64,000 nt of DNA from Hyphomonadaceae bacterium UBA5336. GTDB taxonomy: Bacteria > Pseudomonadota > Alphaproteobacteria > Caulobacterales > Hyphomonadaceae. Shown piece by piece: positions 52,387 to 60,714 of this stretch (positions within the stretch are counted from its first letter, which is position 1; each line of letters begins with the position of its first letter). The position numbers and the translations under genes were made by a program. Location of the stretch: the NCBI GenBank assembly GCA_002408125.1, contig DHQO01000034.1, positions 1 to 64,000 on the forward strand. Direction: 5' to 3'. The notes below the pieces were generated by a model. The model made no database searches. It was not told the DNA's origin and worked only from the letters and a program-made list of their open reading frames with translations.

Positions 52387-52974
52387 TCAGAGCACTTCGT
52401 TCTTGTGAGTAACGATTTTGCCGACCAGACCGTATTCAACAGCCTCTTTTGCACTCATCCAGAAGTCACGGTCAGTATCTTCCCTGATCTTTTCAAGAGA
52501 TTGTCCGGTTGCTTCAGCAAAGATGCGATTCAGACGCTCACGCATCTTGATGATTTCTCGCGCCTGGATCTCGACATCTGTCGCCTGGCCGCCGACACCG
52601 CCGCGCGGTTCATGCAGCAGGAAGCGAGTATTGGGCAGGGCAAAGCGATTTTCTTTCTTCGCGGCGGCATAAATCAGCGCACCCGCGCTGGCACACCAGC
52701 CGGTGCCGAGCACCTTCACCGGCGCGCCGACAAACTTGATCATGTCGTGGATCATGTCGCCACTTTCCACGTGCCCGCCCGGTGAGGACAGGACCAGGAG
52801 GATCGGGTCTTCGCTCGCGGCCGACAGGGCCAGGAGGCGTTCGCACACCCGGCGGGCCTGCTTGTCATCGATGCCCCCGGTCAGGAGGATCGTGCGCGCC
52901 TTGAACAGGGCCTCTTCAAGAAAGGCATTGGGCTCGCTCTGCGGGGCGGATTCGGGCTCGTCATCGAGGCGCAT
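52387..52974 (-). CDS. ClpP-family serine protease paralogue
   Basis: A 195-residue ClpP-like protein, not the standard ClpP1. The serine site is GTGWCASAGALIYAAA, with Cys where ClpP usually has Ala. The His is in RFLLHEPRGGVGG and the Asp in EDTDRDFWMSA. The C-terminus YGLVGKIVTHKNEV is the family end. Alphaproteobacteria often carry such second ClpP forms whose partner ATPase is unclear. ATG 52974 is preferred because GGAG lies 8 bases before it; ATG 53007 is possible. Bases 52381-52560 fall to about 47% G+C (84 of 180 counted) against 70% in the next 60, an abrupt change inside the gene. Confidence 0.88.
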   Translation of the reverse strand: MRLDDEPESAPQSEPNAFLEEALFKARTILLTGGIDDKQARRVCERLLALSAASEDPILLVLSSPGGHVESGDMIHDMIKFVGAPVKVLGTGWCASAGALIYAAAKKENRFALPNTRFLLHEPRGGVGGQATDVEIQAREIIKMRERLNRIFAEATGQSLEKIREDTDRDFWMSAKEAVEYGLVGKIVTHKNEVL

Positions 52975-53066
52975 AAGATCATCTCCGGCGCGGAAAAACT
53001 TCAGCATGCTAGGTGAGGTACGCCGCGCGGCGGGTCAAGGCGCGCGGCGCAATGATTACATCGGAA

Positions 53067-53735
53067 TCAGCCGGTAAAGTCGCGGAACACATCCTCGGCC
53101 GACAGTTCGCCGGACCCGCTGTCGCTGTCGGTATCGACCTCTTCGGGCGCTTCGGCCGGCTTCAGGCCACGGCCTTCTTCCAGCTTGGCTTTCTCGGCGT
53201 CCATCTTGCGGCGCTTGTCGGCGGCCTTGGCGATCACCTCGTCCAGTTCGATCTGGCTGCACAGGCCGAGCGTCACCGGGTCGACCGGCTTGATATTGGC
53301 GCTGTCATGGTGGGTGCGGTCGCGCACCTTGGTGATGGTCGACTTGGTGGTGCCGATCAGCTTGGAGATCTGCGGATCATTCACTTCCGGGTGATTGCGG
53401 ATGAACCAGGCAATCGCGTTCGGCTTGTCGGCCCGGCGGGTGACGGGCGTGTAGCGCGCGCCCTTCCGCTTGGGCTGGGGAATATGGTCGATCTTGGATT
53501 TCTGCACACGCAGCTGATAGCTGGCATCATCCTCGCCCTTGCGGATTTCCTCACGCGTGAGGATGCCGCCGGCGATCGGGTCGACGCCGCGCATGTTTTC
53601 CGCGACATCGCCATCGGCAATGCCTTTCACTTCGAGATGATGCAGGTTGCAGAACTTCGCAATCTGGTCGAACGACAGGGTGGTGTTGTCGATCAGCCAG
53701 ACGGCGGTGGCCTTGGGCATGAGAATTTCGGCCAT
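53067..53735 (-). CDS. trcR: Cell-cycle transcriptional regulator TrcR (DUF1013)
   Basis: A 222-residue DNA-binding protein conserved in alphaproteobacteria. The DUF1013 core is easily seen: LMPKATAVWLIDNTTLSFDQIAKFC, then VKGIADGDVAENMRGVDPI. A helix-turn-helix-like segment DPQISKLIGTTKSTITKVRDR and DPVTLGLCSQIELDEVIAKA follow. The C-terminal 50 residues are acidic and variable. The family is placed in the CtrA/GcrA-linked cell-cycle network by its name; direct targets are not well established. It has the ribosome site GAGGCG. The ClpP paralogue lies 92 bases downstream on the same strand. Confidence 0.9.
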   Translation of the reverse strand: MAEILMPKATAVWLIDNTTLSFDQIAKFCNLHHLEVKGIADGDVAENMRGVDPIAGGILTREEIRKGEDDASYQLRVQKSKIDHIPQPKRKGARYTPVTRRADKPNAIAWFIRNHPEVNDPQISKLIGTTKSTITKVRDRTHHDSANIKPVDPVTLGLCSQIELDEVIAKAADKRRKMDAEKAKLEEGRGLKPAEAPEEVDTDSDSGSGELSAEDVFRDFTG

Positions 53736-53881
53736 TTACGCCTCCTCGTGTCGCCTCCAGATACGCCGCCGCCCGGCACTTGCGTACCGGGCGGTCAGGG
53801 TAATTCGGCGGGGATTATCCTAACAATGGGATTGATATAGCGTCCGTGGGCGACAATTGAAAGGGCGGGGTGCGGCACGGA

Positions 53882-54667
53882 ATGCAAGACTTTTCGAATG
53901 ACAAATCAGGGCTTGTCTATCGCCGTGCCTTGCTGGTGCTGGCAGTGCTGCAGCTTGGCCTGGCGCTCGTCTTCTGGGATGTGCCCGCCCTGCCGGAAGC
54001 CGCCGCCATGCATGGCCTGACCCGCCCGCCGGAACTGCCGCCGATCGGCTTTTTCAGCATCTGGTTCGTGATTTTCGCAACCTATCTCGGCTTTGCGATC
54101 TGGGCCTGGCGCGAAGACAATCATGTCACCCGCACGCTGGCCGTCCCGCTCTGCCTCGCAGGTCTGTGCATTCTCGCCCTCCTGATCCTGCAGCGCATGG
54201 GGCTGACCCAGCTCGATCTGACGCCCCTTGTTCTCGCGCTGTGGGGCATCTCGGCCTGGGCCGTGCGGCGCTTCGACCTGATGCGCGGTATGGGCGGCAG
54301 CCCGGGCAAATGGGCCGGCGATGCCACGACCGGCCTCATGTTCGGCTGGACGACGCTGACGCTTTACCTCTTCATCATCGGCAATGTCCGCGATATTTAT
54401 GGCTTCGCGAGCACGGATGCGGTCTGGCCCTTTCTGCTTGCCACCCTGGCCCTGACCGGCGCCATGGCCTTGGCGAGCTTCGCCCGCCTGACCGCGAGCG
54501 CGTACTTCCTGCTGGCGATCTGCTGGGGCCTTGCCGGCATGTTCGCGAATATGTGGTGGGTCACCGGACTCAACGCGCCAGCTGTTATCACTGGGCTTTT
54601 CGCCGTCTGGTTGGTGCGCAGACGCTTGCGATTCGGCGCGTCCGGGGCCAAACCGGCAGGGTCATGA
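53882..54667 (+). CDS. Polytopic membrane protein, unknown function
   Basis: A 261-residue protein with about seven to eight hydrophobic helices and very short loops (LLVLAVLQLGLALVFWDVPAL, ATYLGFAIWAWRED, GLCILALLILQRMGL and others). No family is recognised. It ends with a basic tail. The start is uncertain between GTG 53870 and ATG 53882. It overlaps the following MscS-type channel gene by 4 bases, so the two are probably translated together. That suggests, but does not prove, an envelope-stress or osmotic role. Confidence 0.7.
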   Translation: MQDFSNDKSGLVYRRALLVLAVLQLGLALVFWDVPALPEAAAMHGLTRPPELPPIGFFSIWFVIFATYLGFAIWAWREDNHVTRTLAVPLCLAGLCILALLILQRMGLTQLDLTPLVLALWGISAWAVRRFDLMRGMGGSPGKWAGDATTGLMFGWTTLTLYLFIIGNVRDIYGFASTDAVWPFLLATLALTGAMALASFARLTASAYFLLAICWGLAGMFANMWWVTGLNAPAVITGLFAVWLVRRRLRFGASGAKPAGS

Positions 54668-55800
54668 TCTCGCGATTCGCTTCCCTGCCGGACACCGCAC
54701 CGGCCTGGCTGCAGCTGGCCTGGCCGGGCCTGACCACGGCTGCCGACCTGATCCTCGTCGGCACCGCCATCTGGCTCACCTCCGAACTCGTCAAGCGCCT
54801 GGTGAAGGCCATCGGCCGCGCGCGCATGGGCAAGGAGGAGGTGTTCGATGGCTCGGCCTGGGATCTTGGCGGCTCGCTGATGCAGTTCTTCGTGCTGCTG
54901 CTCGGCATCCCCCTCCTGCTCTCGATCATCGGCCTGGATGTCGGGCCGTTCCTGGAGCGCAATGCCGTGGGCATGATGGGCGCCTTCCTGGTGCTGGCTG
55001 CCGGCATCGCGGTGGCGCGTTGGCTGTCGGTCTCGATCCGCAGCTTCGGTGAACGCGCGCGGCGCAATCAGAACACCGACGAGACCCTGTTCCACTTCGC
55101 CGCCTCCATGGGCCGCTATGTGGTGATCACGCTGGCGGCGATCTTCGCGCTGCAGATGGTCGGCTTCCAGCCCGGCACGCTGATCGCCGTGGTCGGTGCG
55201 GCGGGCCTTGCCATCGCGCTCGCCCTTCAGGACACGCTGCGCGCCGTGGCCGCCGGGGTCCTGCTCGCCGTGTTCCGGCCGTTCCGGATCGGCGACTGGG
55301 TGGCCATCGCCGATGCCGAAGGCGAGGTCGCCGACATCACGCCCTTCCACACCACGCTGATCCCGGTCGACCATCGCGCCGTCATCATCCCCAATGACAA
55401 GGCCTGGTCGGAACCGATCACCAATTATGCTCGCTATGCCGACCGGCGGCTCGATCTCTATTATGACGTCTCCTACGAAGACGACCTGGAAGCGGCCATG
55501 GCCGTCCTGCGCGAAGCGATTGCCGTCCTGCCGCGCTGCCGGCGCAAGGAGGATCTCTGGGTCGGTGTGCATGCCATGACCGCCAGCTCGATCACCCTGC
55601 GCGCGCGCCCCTGGGTCGCCCGGCGCGAGCTGATCGATTTCCGCTCAGACTGCCATATCGCGGTGAAGCGGGCCTTCGATACGGCCGGTATCACCATTCC
55701 ACTGCCCCAGCAGGTGGAGTATTCTCGCCCCTATTCCGAAATCGATGTCCGAAAGGTGGTGCAGAAAGCGCCAGAGCCTGAGGACGACCCTGCCCCCTGA
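54664..55800 (+). CDS. MscS-family mechanosensitive channel (1)
   Basis: A 378-residue channel protein. Four helices include WPGLTTAADLILVGTAIWL and MQFFVLLLGIPLLLSIIG. The pore helix and beta domain follow as VVGAAGLAIALALQDTLRAVAAGVLLAVFRPFRIGDWVAI, with the Gly/Ala packing typical of MscS TM3. DHRAVIIPNDKAWSEPITNYA is the usual beta-domain segment. The long open frame from 54166 runs through the upstream gene and is rejected; ATG 54664 overlaps that gene's TGA. A second MscS gene follows 59 bases later. Cells use such channels to release solutes on osmotic downshock. Confidence 0.9.
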   Translation: MISRFASLPDTAPAWLQLAWPGLTTAADLILVGTAIWLTSELVKRLVKAIGRARMGKEEVFDGSAWDLGGSLMQFFVLLLGIPLLLSIIGLDVGPFLERNAVGMMGAFLVLAAGIAVARWLSVSIRSFGERARRNQNTDETLFHFAASMGRYVVITLAAIFALQMVGFQPGTLIAVVGAAGLAIALALQDTLRAVAAGVLLAVFRPFRIGDWVAIADAEGEVADITPFHTTLIPVDHRAVIIPNDKAWSEPITNYARYADRRLDLYYDVSYEDDLEAAMAVLREAIAVLPRCRRKEDLWVGVHAMTASSITLRARPWVARRELIDFRSDCHIAVKRAFDTAGITIPLPQQVEYSRPYSEIDVRKVVQKAPEPEDDPAP

Positions 55801-55859
55801 CAAGAAAGCGTTATCGCCTAAGTCTGGAAGGGCACCAGCAACCGACGGAGCCTGCCCTC

Positions 55860-56747
55860 ATGTTCGATCTCTTCCTCGCCGCCGCCACGACCGGCACCCC
55901 GCCCACCGGCGAAGCGGTCAATATTTTCGACCCCGCCGCCCTGTGGGAGAGCTACCAGCCCGTGCTGCTCGGCTGGGGCCTGAAGGTGCTGGGCGCGCTG
56001 GTCCTGATCCTCGTTGGCCTGCGCATTTCCGGCTGGCTTGCCGGCATGGTGCGCAAGCAGGCCCTTAAATACGAATCCATCGACGACACGCTGGGCAATT
56101 TCTTCGCCTCCATCGTACGCTGGGCGATTACCGCAGCGGTGATCATCGCCGCACTGCAGGTGTTCGGCGTGCAGGCGACCAGTTTCGTCGCCATTCTCGG
56201 CGCGCTGACCCTGGCCATTGGCCTCTCGATGCAGGGCGCGCTGGGCAATATCGCTTCGGGCGTGATGATCATCCTGTTCCGCCCCTACCAACTCGGCGAC
56301 TATATCGACGCGGCGGGCGTGGCCGGCACGGTAAAGGACATCAATCTCTTCCAGACCGTGCTCGCCACGGTCGACAATGTGAAGATCATGGTGCCCAACA
56401 GCCAGGCCATAGACGGCGTCATAAAGAACTATTCCGGCTACACCACCCGGCGCGTCGATATCACTTTCGGCATCGACTATGATGATGATGCCGACAAGGC
56501 GATCTCGATCCTGAAAGGCTTGATCGATGCCGACACCCGGATCATGAGCGACCCGGAGCCTTTCATCAGGCTGACCGAGCTTGGCGGCAGCTCGGTGGAC
56601 ATCACCACGCGCAGCTGGGTGCAGGCATCCGATTATTGGGACGTGAAGTTCGATCTCACCAAGAAGGCCAAGGAAGCCTTTGACGCCCAGGGCATATCGA
56701 TCCCCTATCCGCACACCACAATTGTGCAGAAAGTGGCTGCACAGTAA
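55860..56747 (+). CDS. MscS-family mechanosensitive channel (2)
   Basis: A 295-residue channel close in size to E. coli MscS (286). It has an N-terminal periplasmic stretch and three helices. TM3 is FVAILGALTLAIGLSMQGALGNIASGVMIILFRPYQLGDYI, in which the Gly/Ala spacing of the pore is clear. VDNVKIMVPNSQAIDGVIKNYS and a C-terminal alpha/beta cage domain follow, ending ISIPYPHTTIVQK. It differs enough from the neighbouring copy that the pair is not a recent duplication. The ribosome site is weak. Confidence 0.93.
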   Translation: MFDLFLAAATTGTPPTGEAVNIFDPAALWESYQPVLLGWGLKVLGALVLILVGLRISGWLAGMVRKQALKYESIDDTLGNFFASIVRWAITAAVIIAALQVFGVQATSFVAILGALTLAIGLSMQGALGNIASGVMIILFRPYQLGDYIDAAGVAGTVKDINLFQTVLATVDNVKIMVPNSQAIDGVIKNYSGYTTRRVDITFGIDYDDDADKAISILKGLIDADTRIMSDPEPFIRLTELGGSSVDITTRSWVQASDYWDVKFDLTKKAKEAFDAQGISIPYPHTTIVQKVAAQ

Positions 56748-56776
56748 TTTGCTCGCGAGGGGCGGGGTCTGATCTT

Positions 56777-57271
56777 ATGTCTGACAAAGAGAACCCCGCT
56801 CCAGACGAGACACATGAAGTGAACCAGACCGCACCGCGGCCGGCGCCCGGCCCCGAAACCCCTGCGCCGGCGCCCGCGCCGATCCGCCGCCCTGAGCCGC
56901 CCCCGCCCACCGCGCCGCAGGCCAGGCGACAGCCCGAGCCGACCCTGATCGAACCCGGCGATATCCGCGCCAGGAAGGACAAGCCGGCCAAGCGGCCCCT
57001 GCTGTGGCGCCTGTTCGGGGTCTCGGTATGGGGTGTGTTCAAGCTGCTGGTGGCCTGCATCCTGATCGGCTCGATCCTGATGCTGGTGGAAGGCACCCAG
57101 CGCGCCACGCAGGAAAACCTCGCCGCCGCGGCTGCCGATGCTGCACGTCAGGCCTGGGACGGCGCGGTGTGGGCGGTGAAGAATTTCTGGCTGCCGGCCC
57201 TTTATGGCGCCGGTGTCGTCCTACCGGTCTGGACGCTCTGGCGGATCGTCAGCCTGCCCTTCAGGAAGTAG
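56777..57271 (+). CDS. Proline-rich protein with two membrane helices
   Basis: A 164-residue protein. The first 75 residues are rich in Pro, Ala and acidic residues (APGPETPAPAPAPIRRPEPP) and are probably disordered in the cytoplasm. Two helices follow (LFGVSVWGVFKLLVACILIGSIL and LPALYGAGVVLPVWTLWRIV), separated by an Ala-rich helical loop. No family is recognised. It follows the MscS gene by 29 bases and may be in its transcript. Confidence 0.65.
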   Translation: MSDKENPAPDETHEVNQTAPRPAPGPETPAPAPAPIRRPEPPPPTAPQARRQPEPTLIEPGDIRARKDKPAKRPLLWRLFGVSVWGVFKLLVACILIGSILMLVEGTQRATQENLAAAAADAARQAWDGAVWAVKNFWLPALYGAGVVLPVWTLWRIVSLPFRK

Positions 57272-57318
57272 GCGCGCTGCCCAATTCTGGCCGCGATCCG
57301 TCGCGATAGATTGCGGCC

Positions 57319-57786
57319 ATGTCATACTTCACCCGCTCCGCCCTGCTTGGCGCGCTCGCGCTGACCCTCATCGCCCTGCCCGCCCTGGCCTGCAGCTGCA
57401 TGCGCGCGGAAAGCGCCGCCCAGCAGGCCGAAACCGCCGACATCATCTTTATCGGCCGGGTCATCGATGCCGGCCCGGTGGGCGACCAGCGCGGCTGGTG
57501 GAAACAGTTCAGCGACTGGGTCACCGGCCAGCCCGAGCCGATGATGATCGAGGACATCACCACTTTCCAGGTTGATGAAGTGCTCAAGGGCGCCCCTGGC
57601 GAAAACGTCGCGATCCGCCATGTGAACGGCGCCCATAGCGCGACCTGCGGGGTTCGTTTCGAGCGTGGCGAGGCCCTGCTCATCCTCGCCTATCGCCGCC
57701 ATGACGAGAGCGGCTATGCCACCTCGCTCTGCTCGCTGCCGCAATTTTCCGAGCAGGAATTCCGCGACGCGCTCGCCCCGCAATAG
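57319..57786 (+). CDS. Secreted NTR/TIMP-like domain protein
   Basis: A 155-residue exported protein. Its signal peptide is cleaved before CSCMR, giving a mature N-terminal Cys-x-Cys as in tissue inhibitors of metalloproteinases and netrin-like domains. Beta strands DIIFIGRVIDAG, TTFQVDEVLKGAP and NVAIRHVNGAHSATCGV fit the OB-type fold. Cysteines in TCGV and SLCSLP are placed for disulfides with the N-terminal pair. Bacterial members of this fold are of unknown function. It is probably periplasmic. The gene ends the plus-strand run that starts at 53882. Confidence 0.7.
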   Translation: MSYFTRSALLGALALTLIALPALACSCMRAESAAQQAETADIIFIGRVIDAGPVGDQRGWWKQFSDWVTGQPEPMMIEDITTFQVDEVLKGAPGENVAIRHVNGAHSATCGVRFERGEALLILAYRRHDESGYATSLCSLPQFSEQEFRDALAPQ

Positions 57787-58086
57787 GTCCTAGTCGCAGA
57801 AGATGGACAATCCCAATGCCTATGAGGCCAACCAGACCGCCGCGAACCTGCGCGCGACGCTGACCTGAGGCCGCCTGCACGGCAAAAAGAGAGAGCTCAT
57901 CCTTCCGAATACGGAGGGATGAGCTTTCCTGTTTTGTGCCGTGCGGACGGGCCTGAGAGGGACACCCTCCCGCAAACAGGGTGAACTGAGGGACAATCCT
58001 GCAAACTTCCGTGCGCCCCTTGATCACAAGCGCAATTTTATCAAGTCTTTAGTATCGAAACTTGACGAAAAACCTGCAGGAGACCC
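57787..58086. other. Intergenic region with hairpin terminator and a micro-ORF
   Basis: A 21-codon open frame (57803-57868, MDNPNAYEANQTAANLRATLT) has no clear ribosome site and is not called as a gene. A strong hairpin follows at 57894-57925. The last 100 bases are A+T-richer and presumably carry the promoter of the small gene at 58087. No other gene is supported. Confidence 0.6.
57894..57936 (+). terminator. Rho-independent terminator
   Basis: AGCTCATCCTTCCG (57894-57907), loop AATA and CGGAGGGATGAGCT (57912-57925) form a 14-pair stem with one G-U, followed by TTCCTGTTTTG. An outer dyad (GCACGGC upstream, GCCGTGC downstream) extends it. It would end transcripts from the NTR-like gene. Confidence 0.8.
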
Positions 58087-58230
58087 ATGGCTTCCCCCAT
58101 CCATCACGACACAGACGAAGTTCGCCAGGCAGAGCCGCGCCCGATGGCGCGACACACGCTGATGAATTCATTGCTGCTCGGCGTTCTGGTGCTTGCCGTG
58201 TTGGGATTGATCGTGGCGGCCGCCGGATAA
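58087..58230 (+). CDS. Small single-helix membrane protein (47 residues)
   Basis: A short gene with a good ribosome site (CAGGAG, 6 bases before the ATG). The product has a polar N-terminus of about 25 residues (SPIHHDTDEVRQAEPRPMAR) and one transmembrane helix (LLLGVLVLAVLGLIVAAAG) that reaches the C-terminus. It is preceded by a terminator and followed by a convergent gene, so it is a stand-alone unit. No family is recognised; small proteins of this type often modulate membrane enzymes. Confidence 0.55.
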   Translation: MASPIHHDTDEVRQAEPRPMARHTLMNSLLLGVLVLAVLGLIVAAAG

Positions 58231-58253
58231 TCCGGGCACGGTAGACCGCGCCG

Positions 58254-59246
58254 CTATTGCGCGGCCTGTCTTGCCCCCAGCATCCCCATCATCCGGTCCT
58301 CAATGATCTCATGGGCTTGGGCCATGATCCGGTCGACCAGCTCCTTGCAGGTCGGGATATCGTAGATCAGGCCGGCCACCATGCCACAGCTCCACGCGCC
58401 CGCATCCATGTCGCCTTCCTGCATGATCCGCGGATAGACGCCGGCAACCTCCGGCAGGATGTCCTGGATCGTCAGCTTGTCGCCAAGCGCGGCTTCCTTT
58501 TCCAGCAGACGCTCGACCGCCGCATTCTGCATCACCCGCTCGGTATTGCGCAGCGGGCGCATGACGAGGCGCGTGTCCAGTTCGCTCGCCGCCACGATGG
58601 CCTGTTTCACATTCTCATGCACCGGGGCTTCCTTCGTCGCGATGAAGCGCGTGCCCATGTTCATGCCCTCGGCGCCCATGGCGATGGAGGCGACCAGCGA
58701 GCGGCCATCGGCCATGCCTCCGGAGCTGACGAACGGGATTTCCAGCTCGTCGGCCGCGCGCGGCAGGAGGATGAAGTTCGGCACATCGTCCTCACCCGGA
58801 TGCCCGCCGCACTCGAAGCCGTCGACACTGACAGCGTCGCAGCCGATCGCCTGGGCCTTCAGGGCATGGCGCACCGAAGTGCATTTGTGGATCACCTTGA
58901 TACCGGCATCCTTCAGCGCGGGCAGCACCTGCTCCGGATTGCGGCCGGCGGTTTCCACCGCCTTTACCCCGCCATCGATCACCGCCTTCACAATGGCCGG
59001 ATAGTCCGGCGGGGTCAGGCTCGGCAGGAAGGTGATGTTCACCCCGAACGGCTTGTCGGTCATGTCCCGGCAGCGGGCGATCTCATTGGCGAGATCGGCC
59101 GGGGTTTTCTGGGTCAGGCCGGTGATGATGCCGAGCCCGCCGGCATTCGATACCGCCGCCGCCATCTCGGCGAATCCGACATAGTGCATCCCGCCCTGGA
59201 TGATCGGATGCTCGATGCCGAACATTTCGGTGATCTTGGTCTTCAT
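58254..59246 (-). CDS. Nitronate monooxygenase family protein
   Basis: A 330-residue FMN-dependent TIM-barrel enzyme (2-nitropropane dioxygenase family). Marks are EHPIIQGGMHYVGFAEMAAAVSNAGGLGII at the N-terminus, GVNITFLPSL, and DAVSVDGFECGGHPGEDDV with the FMN-site glycines and a conserved His. IPFVSSGGMADGRSLVASIAMGAEGMNMGTRF is also present. Members oxidise alkyl nitronates; in many bacteria the physiological substrate is not known. It is a single gene, convergent with the 47-residue protein gene and divergent from the diguanylate cyclase. Confidence 0.93.
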   Translation of the reverse strand: MKTKITEMFGIEHPIIQGGMHYVGFAEMAAAVSNAGGLGIITGLTQKTPADLANEIARCRDMTDKPFGVNITFLPSLTPPDYPAIVKAVIDGGVKAVETAGRNPEQVLPALKDAGIKVIHKCTSVRHALKAQAIGCDAVSVDGFECGGHPGEDDVPNFILLPRAADELEIPFVSSGGMADGRSLVASIAMGAEGMNMGTRFIATKEAPVHENVKQAIVAASELDTRLVMRPLRNTERVMQNAAVERLLEKEAALGDKLTIQDILPEVAGVYPRIMQEGDMDAGAWSCGMVAGLIYDIPTCKELVDRIMAQAHEIIEDRMMGMLGARQAAQ

Positions 59247-59349
59247 GGCACGCGCCTCCCGGTTTTTTTAGGGTCTGGCCAGACTGTGACGAAGGCGCCG
59301 GTTCCGGGCAAGGCTGACCACGCGGCAGGCGGGGTGACCGGATGGTTAC

Positions 59350-59364
59350 CTAACGTGAAGTTAA
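59350..59364. promoter_or_regulatory. CtrA-box-like site upstream of the diguanylate cyclase gene
   Basis: CTAA-N7-TTAA differs by one base from the TTAA-N7-TTAA site of the cell-cycle regulator CtrA. It lies about 110 bases before the cyclase start and 104 bases before the nitronate monooxygenase start. A single near-match is weak evidence, but the CctA-pathway kinase CckA is encoded in this window. Confidence 0.3.
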
Positions 59365-59472
59365 TGAAACCTGCCATTCCGAGCACCAAACCTCACGAAA
59401 ACCTATCAGGTTCGACGTAAAAGCGACTCACACCTGACAACAGGCAAACAGGAGCGGAGTGGGGCCCCGGCA

Positions 59473-60714
59473 TTGGAAGTCGATTTTCAAATCCTGAGCC
59501 CGTTGATCTTCACGATCTTTGCGGTCGGCTTCTTCAGCATCAATGCTATGCGGGGGAGCCGCGCGGCATTGGTCATGGGTGTGTCCTACCTGGTCTGCGC
59601 CGCGTCCCTGCTCTCCGACATCATCCTGTTCCACACCGGCCCCTCCCCGGCGCGCATCGGGGTGACGGCGCTTTATGCCATCACCGCGATCATGTTCTCC
59701 GGCGGCCTGTGGACCTATTACCGCAAGGAAGCGCCCTGGCGCCTGCTGGCGATCATGGGCACCGTTCATATGGCGGTCTACACATGGCTCTTCTTTGCCG
59801 ACCAGTTCTGGCTGCGCACGTTCAGCGCCAATTTCGGCTGCGCGATCATGCTGTCGGTGGGTCTGGTGGCGTTCAAGGGCCATGTATCGCGCACGCTCGA
59901 CCGCATCCTCTTTGCCCTGCACGCCGTCAACTGCCTCCTGTGCATCGGACGGCCGATCTATTATGCCTACCACATCCTCGGGCCGTCGGCCGACACGCCG
60001 TTCAATGAAGAACTCTATATGGTCTCGCTGCACTTCCTGATCGCGCTCGGAGCGGTGATCATGGCCATGGCCCTGCTGATCCGGCTCGGCAAGGACCTTG
60101 TCGACGAGCTGGAAAACCACTCCCTCACCGATCCGCTCACCGGCCTGCTCAACCGACGCGGCTTCGAAGCCCGCGTCGGCCCCATGCTGGCGCGCGCAAA
60201 GGAAGCACCGGTCTGCGCCATCATCGGCGACATCGATCATTTCAAGGCGGTCAACGACACCTTCGGCCATGTTACGGGCGACGAAGTGATCGCGCGCGTC
60301 GGGCGCCTGTTCGGCCAGCTCGGCGGCCATCACCGCTACAGCGCCCGCTTCGGCGGCGAGGAATTTGTCTTCATCGGCGCCGGCATCACCCTGACCGAGG
60401 CGGTCGAGCTGGCTGAAACGCTGCGCAAACGCATTGCCGAGCTGAACCTGGAATTCGGCGGCAGGAAAGTGGTCTGTACGGCGAGCTTCGGCGTGGCCCA
60501 GCTATTGCCCGGGGAGTCCACCGCCAACCTGCTCGCGCGCGCCGACGCCTCGCTCTACCATTCCAAGGAATCGGGCCGCAACAAGGTCTATAGCGAGACG
60601 GACACTTCGGTGGCCTGGCTGCGCGAAGCCCACCAGATCATGGCCAGCCAGGATTCGCGCAGTCGCCAGGCCCAGCCCTTCGCCCAAACGCTGCACACTC
60701 TGCTGGCACGCTGA
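59473..60714 (+). CDS. Membrane-bound diguanylate cyclase (GGDEF domain)
   Basis: A 413-residue enzyme making cyclic di-GMP. The first 215 residues have six to seven transmembrane helices (LIFTIFAVGFFSINAMRG to LHFLIALGAVIMAMALLIRL). They form a sensor of unknown ligand. The catalytic domain starts SLTDPLTGLLNRRGFEARV, has DIDHFKAVNDTFGHVTGDEV and the active-site loop RFGGEEF. The inhibitory RxxD site that should precede it reads RYSA, so product inhibition is probably lost. No standard ATG fits; TTG 59473 is the only in-frame start after a stop, with GGAG 13 bases upstream. The stop abuts the convergent mdaB stop. Confidence 0.9.
   Translation: MEVDFQILSPLIFTIFAVGFFSINAMRGSRAALVMGVSYLVCAASLLSDIILFHTGPSPARIGVTALYAITAIMFSGGLWTYYRKEAPWRLLAIMGTVHMAVYTWLFFADQFWLRTFSANFGCAIMLSVGLVAFKGHVSRTLDRILFALHAVNCLLCIGRPIYYAYHILGPSADTPFNEELYMVSLHFLIALGAVIMAMALLIRLGKDLVDELENHSLTDPLTGLLNRRGFEARVGPMLARAKEAPVCAIIGDIDHFKAVNDTFGHVTGDEVIARVGRLFGQLGGHHRYSARFGGEEFVFIGAGITLTEAVELAETLRKRIAELNLEFGGRKVVCTASFGVAQLLPGESTANLLARADASLYHSKESGRNKVYSETDTSVAWLREAHQIMASQDSRSRQAQPFAQTLHTLLAR

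Noticed and set aside
54166..54663. N-terminal extension of the first MscS gene
   Set aside because: It runs out of frame through the upstream membrane protein gene; ATG 54664 with a 4-base overlap is the natural start.
57803..57868. 21-codon open frame MDNPNAYEANQTAANLRATLT
   Set aside because: No ribosome site was seen and there is no way to test conservation; noted only inside the intergenic entry.
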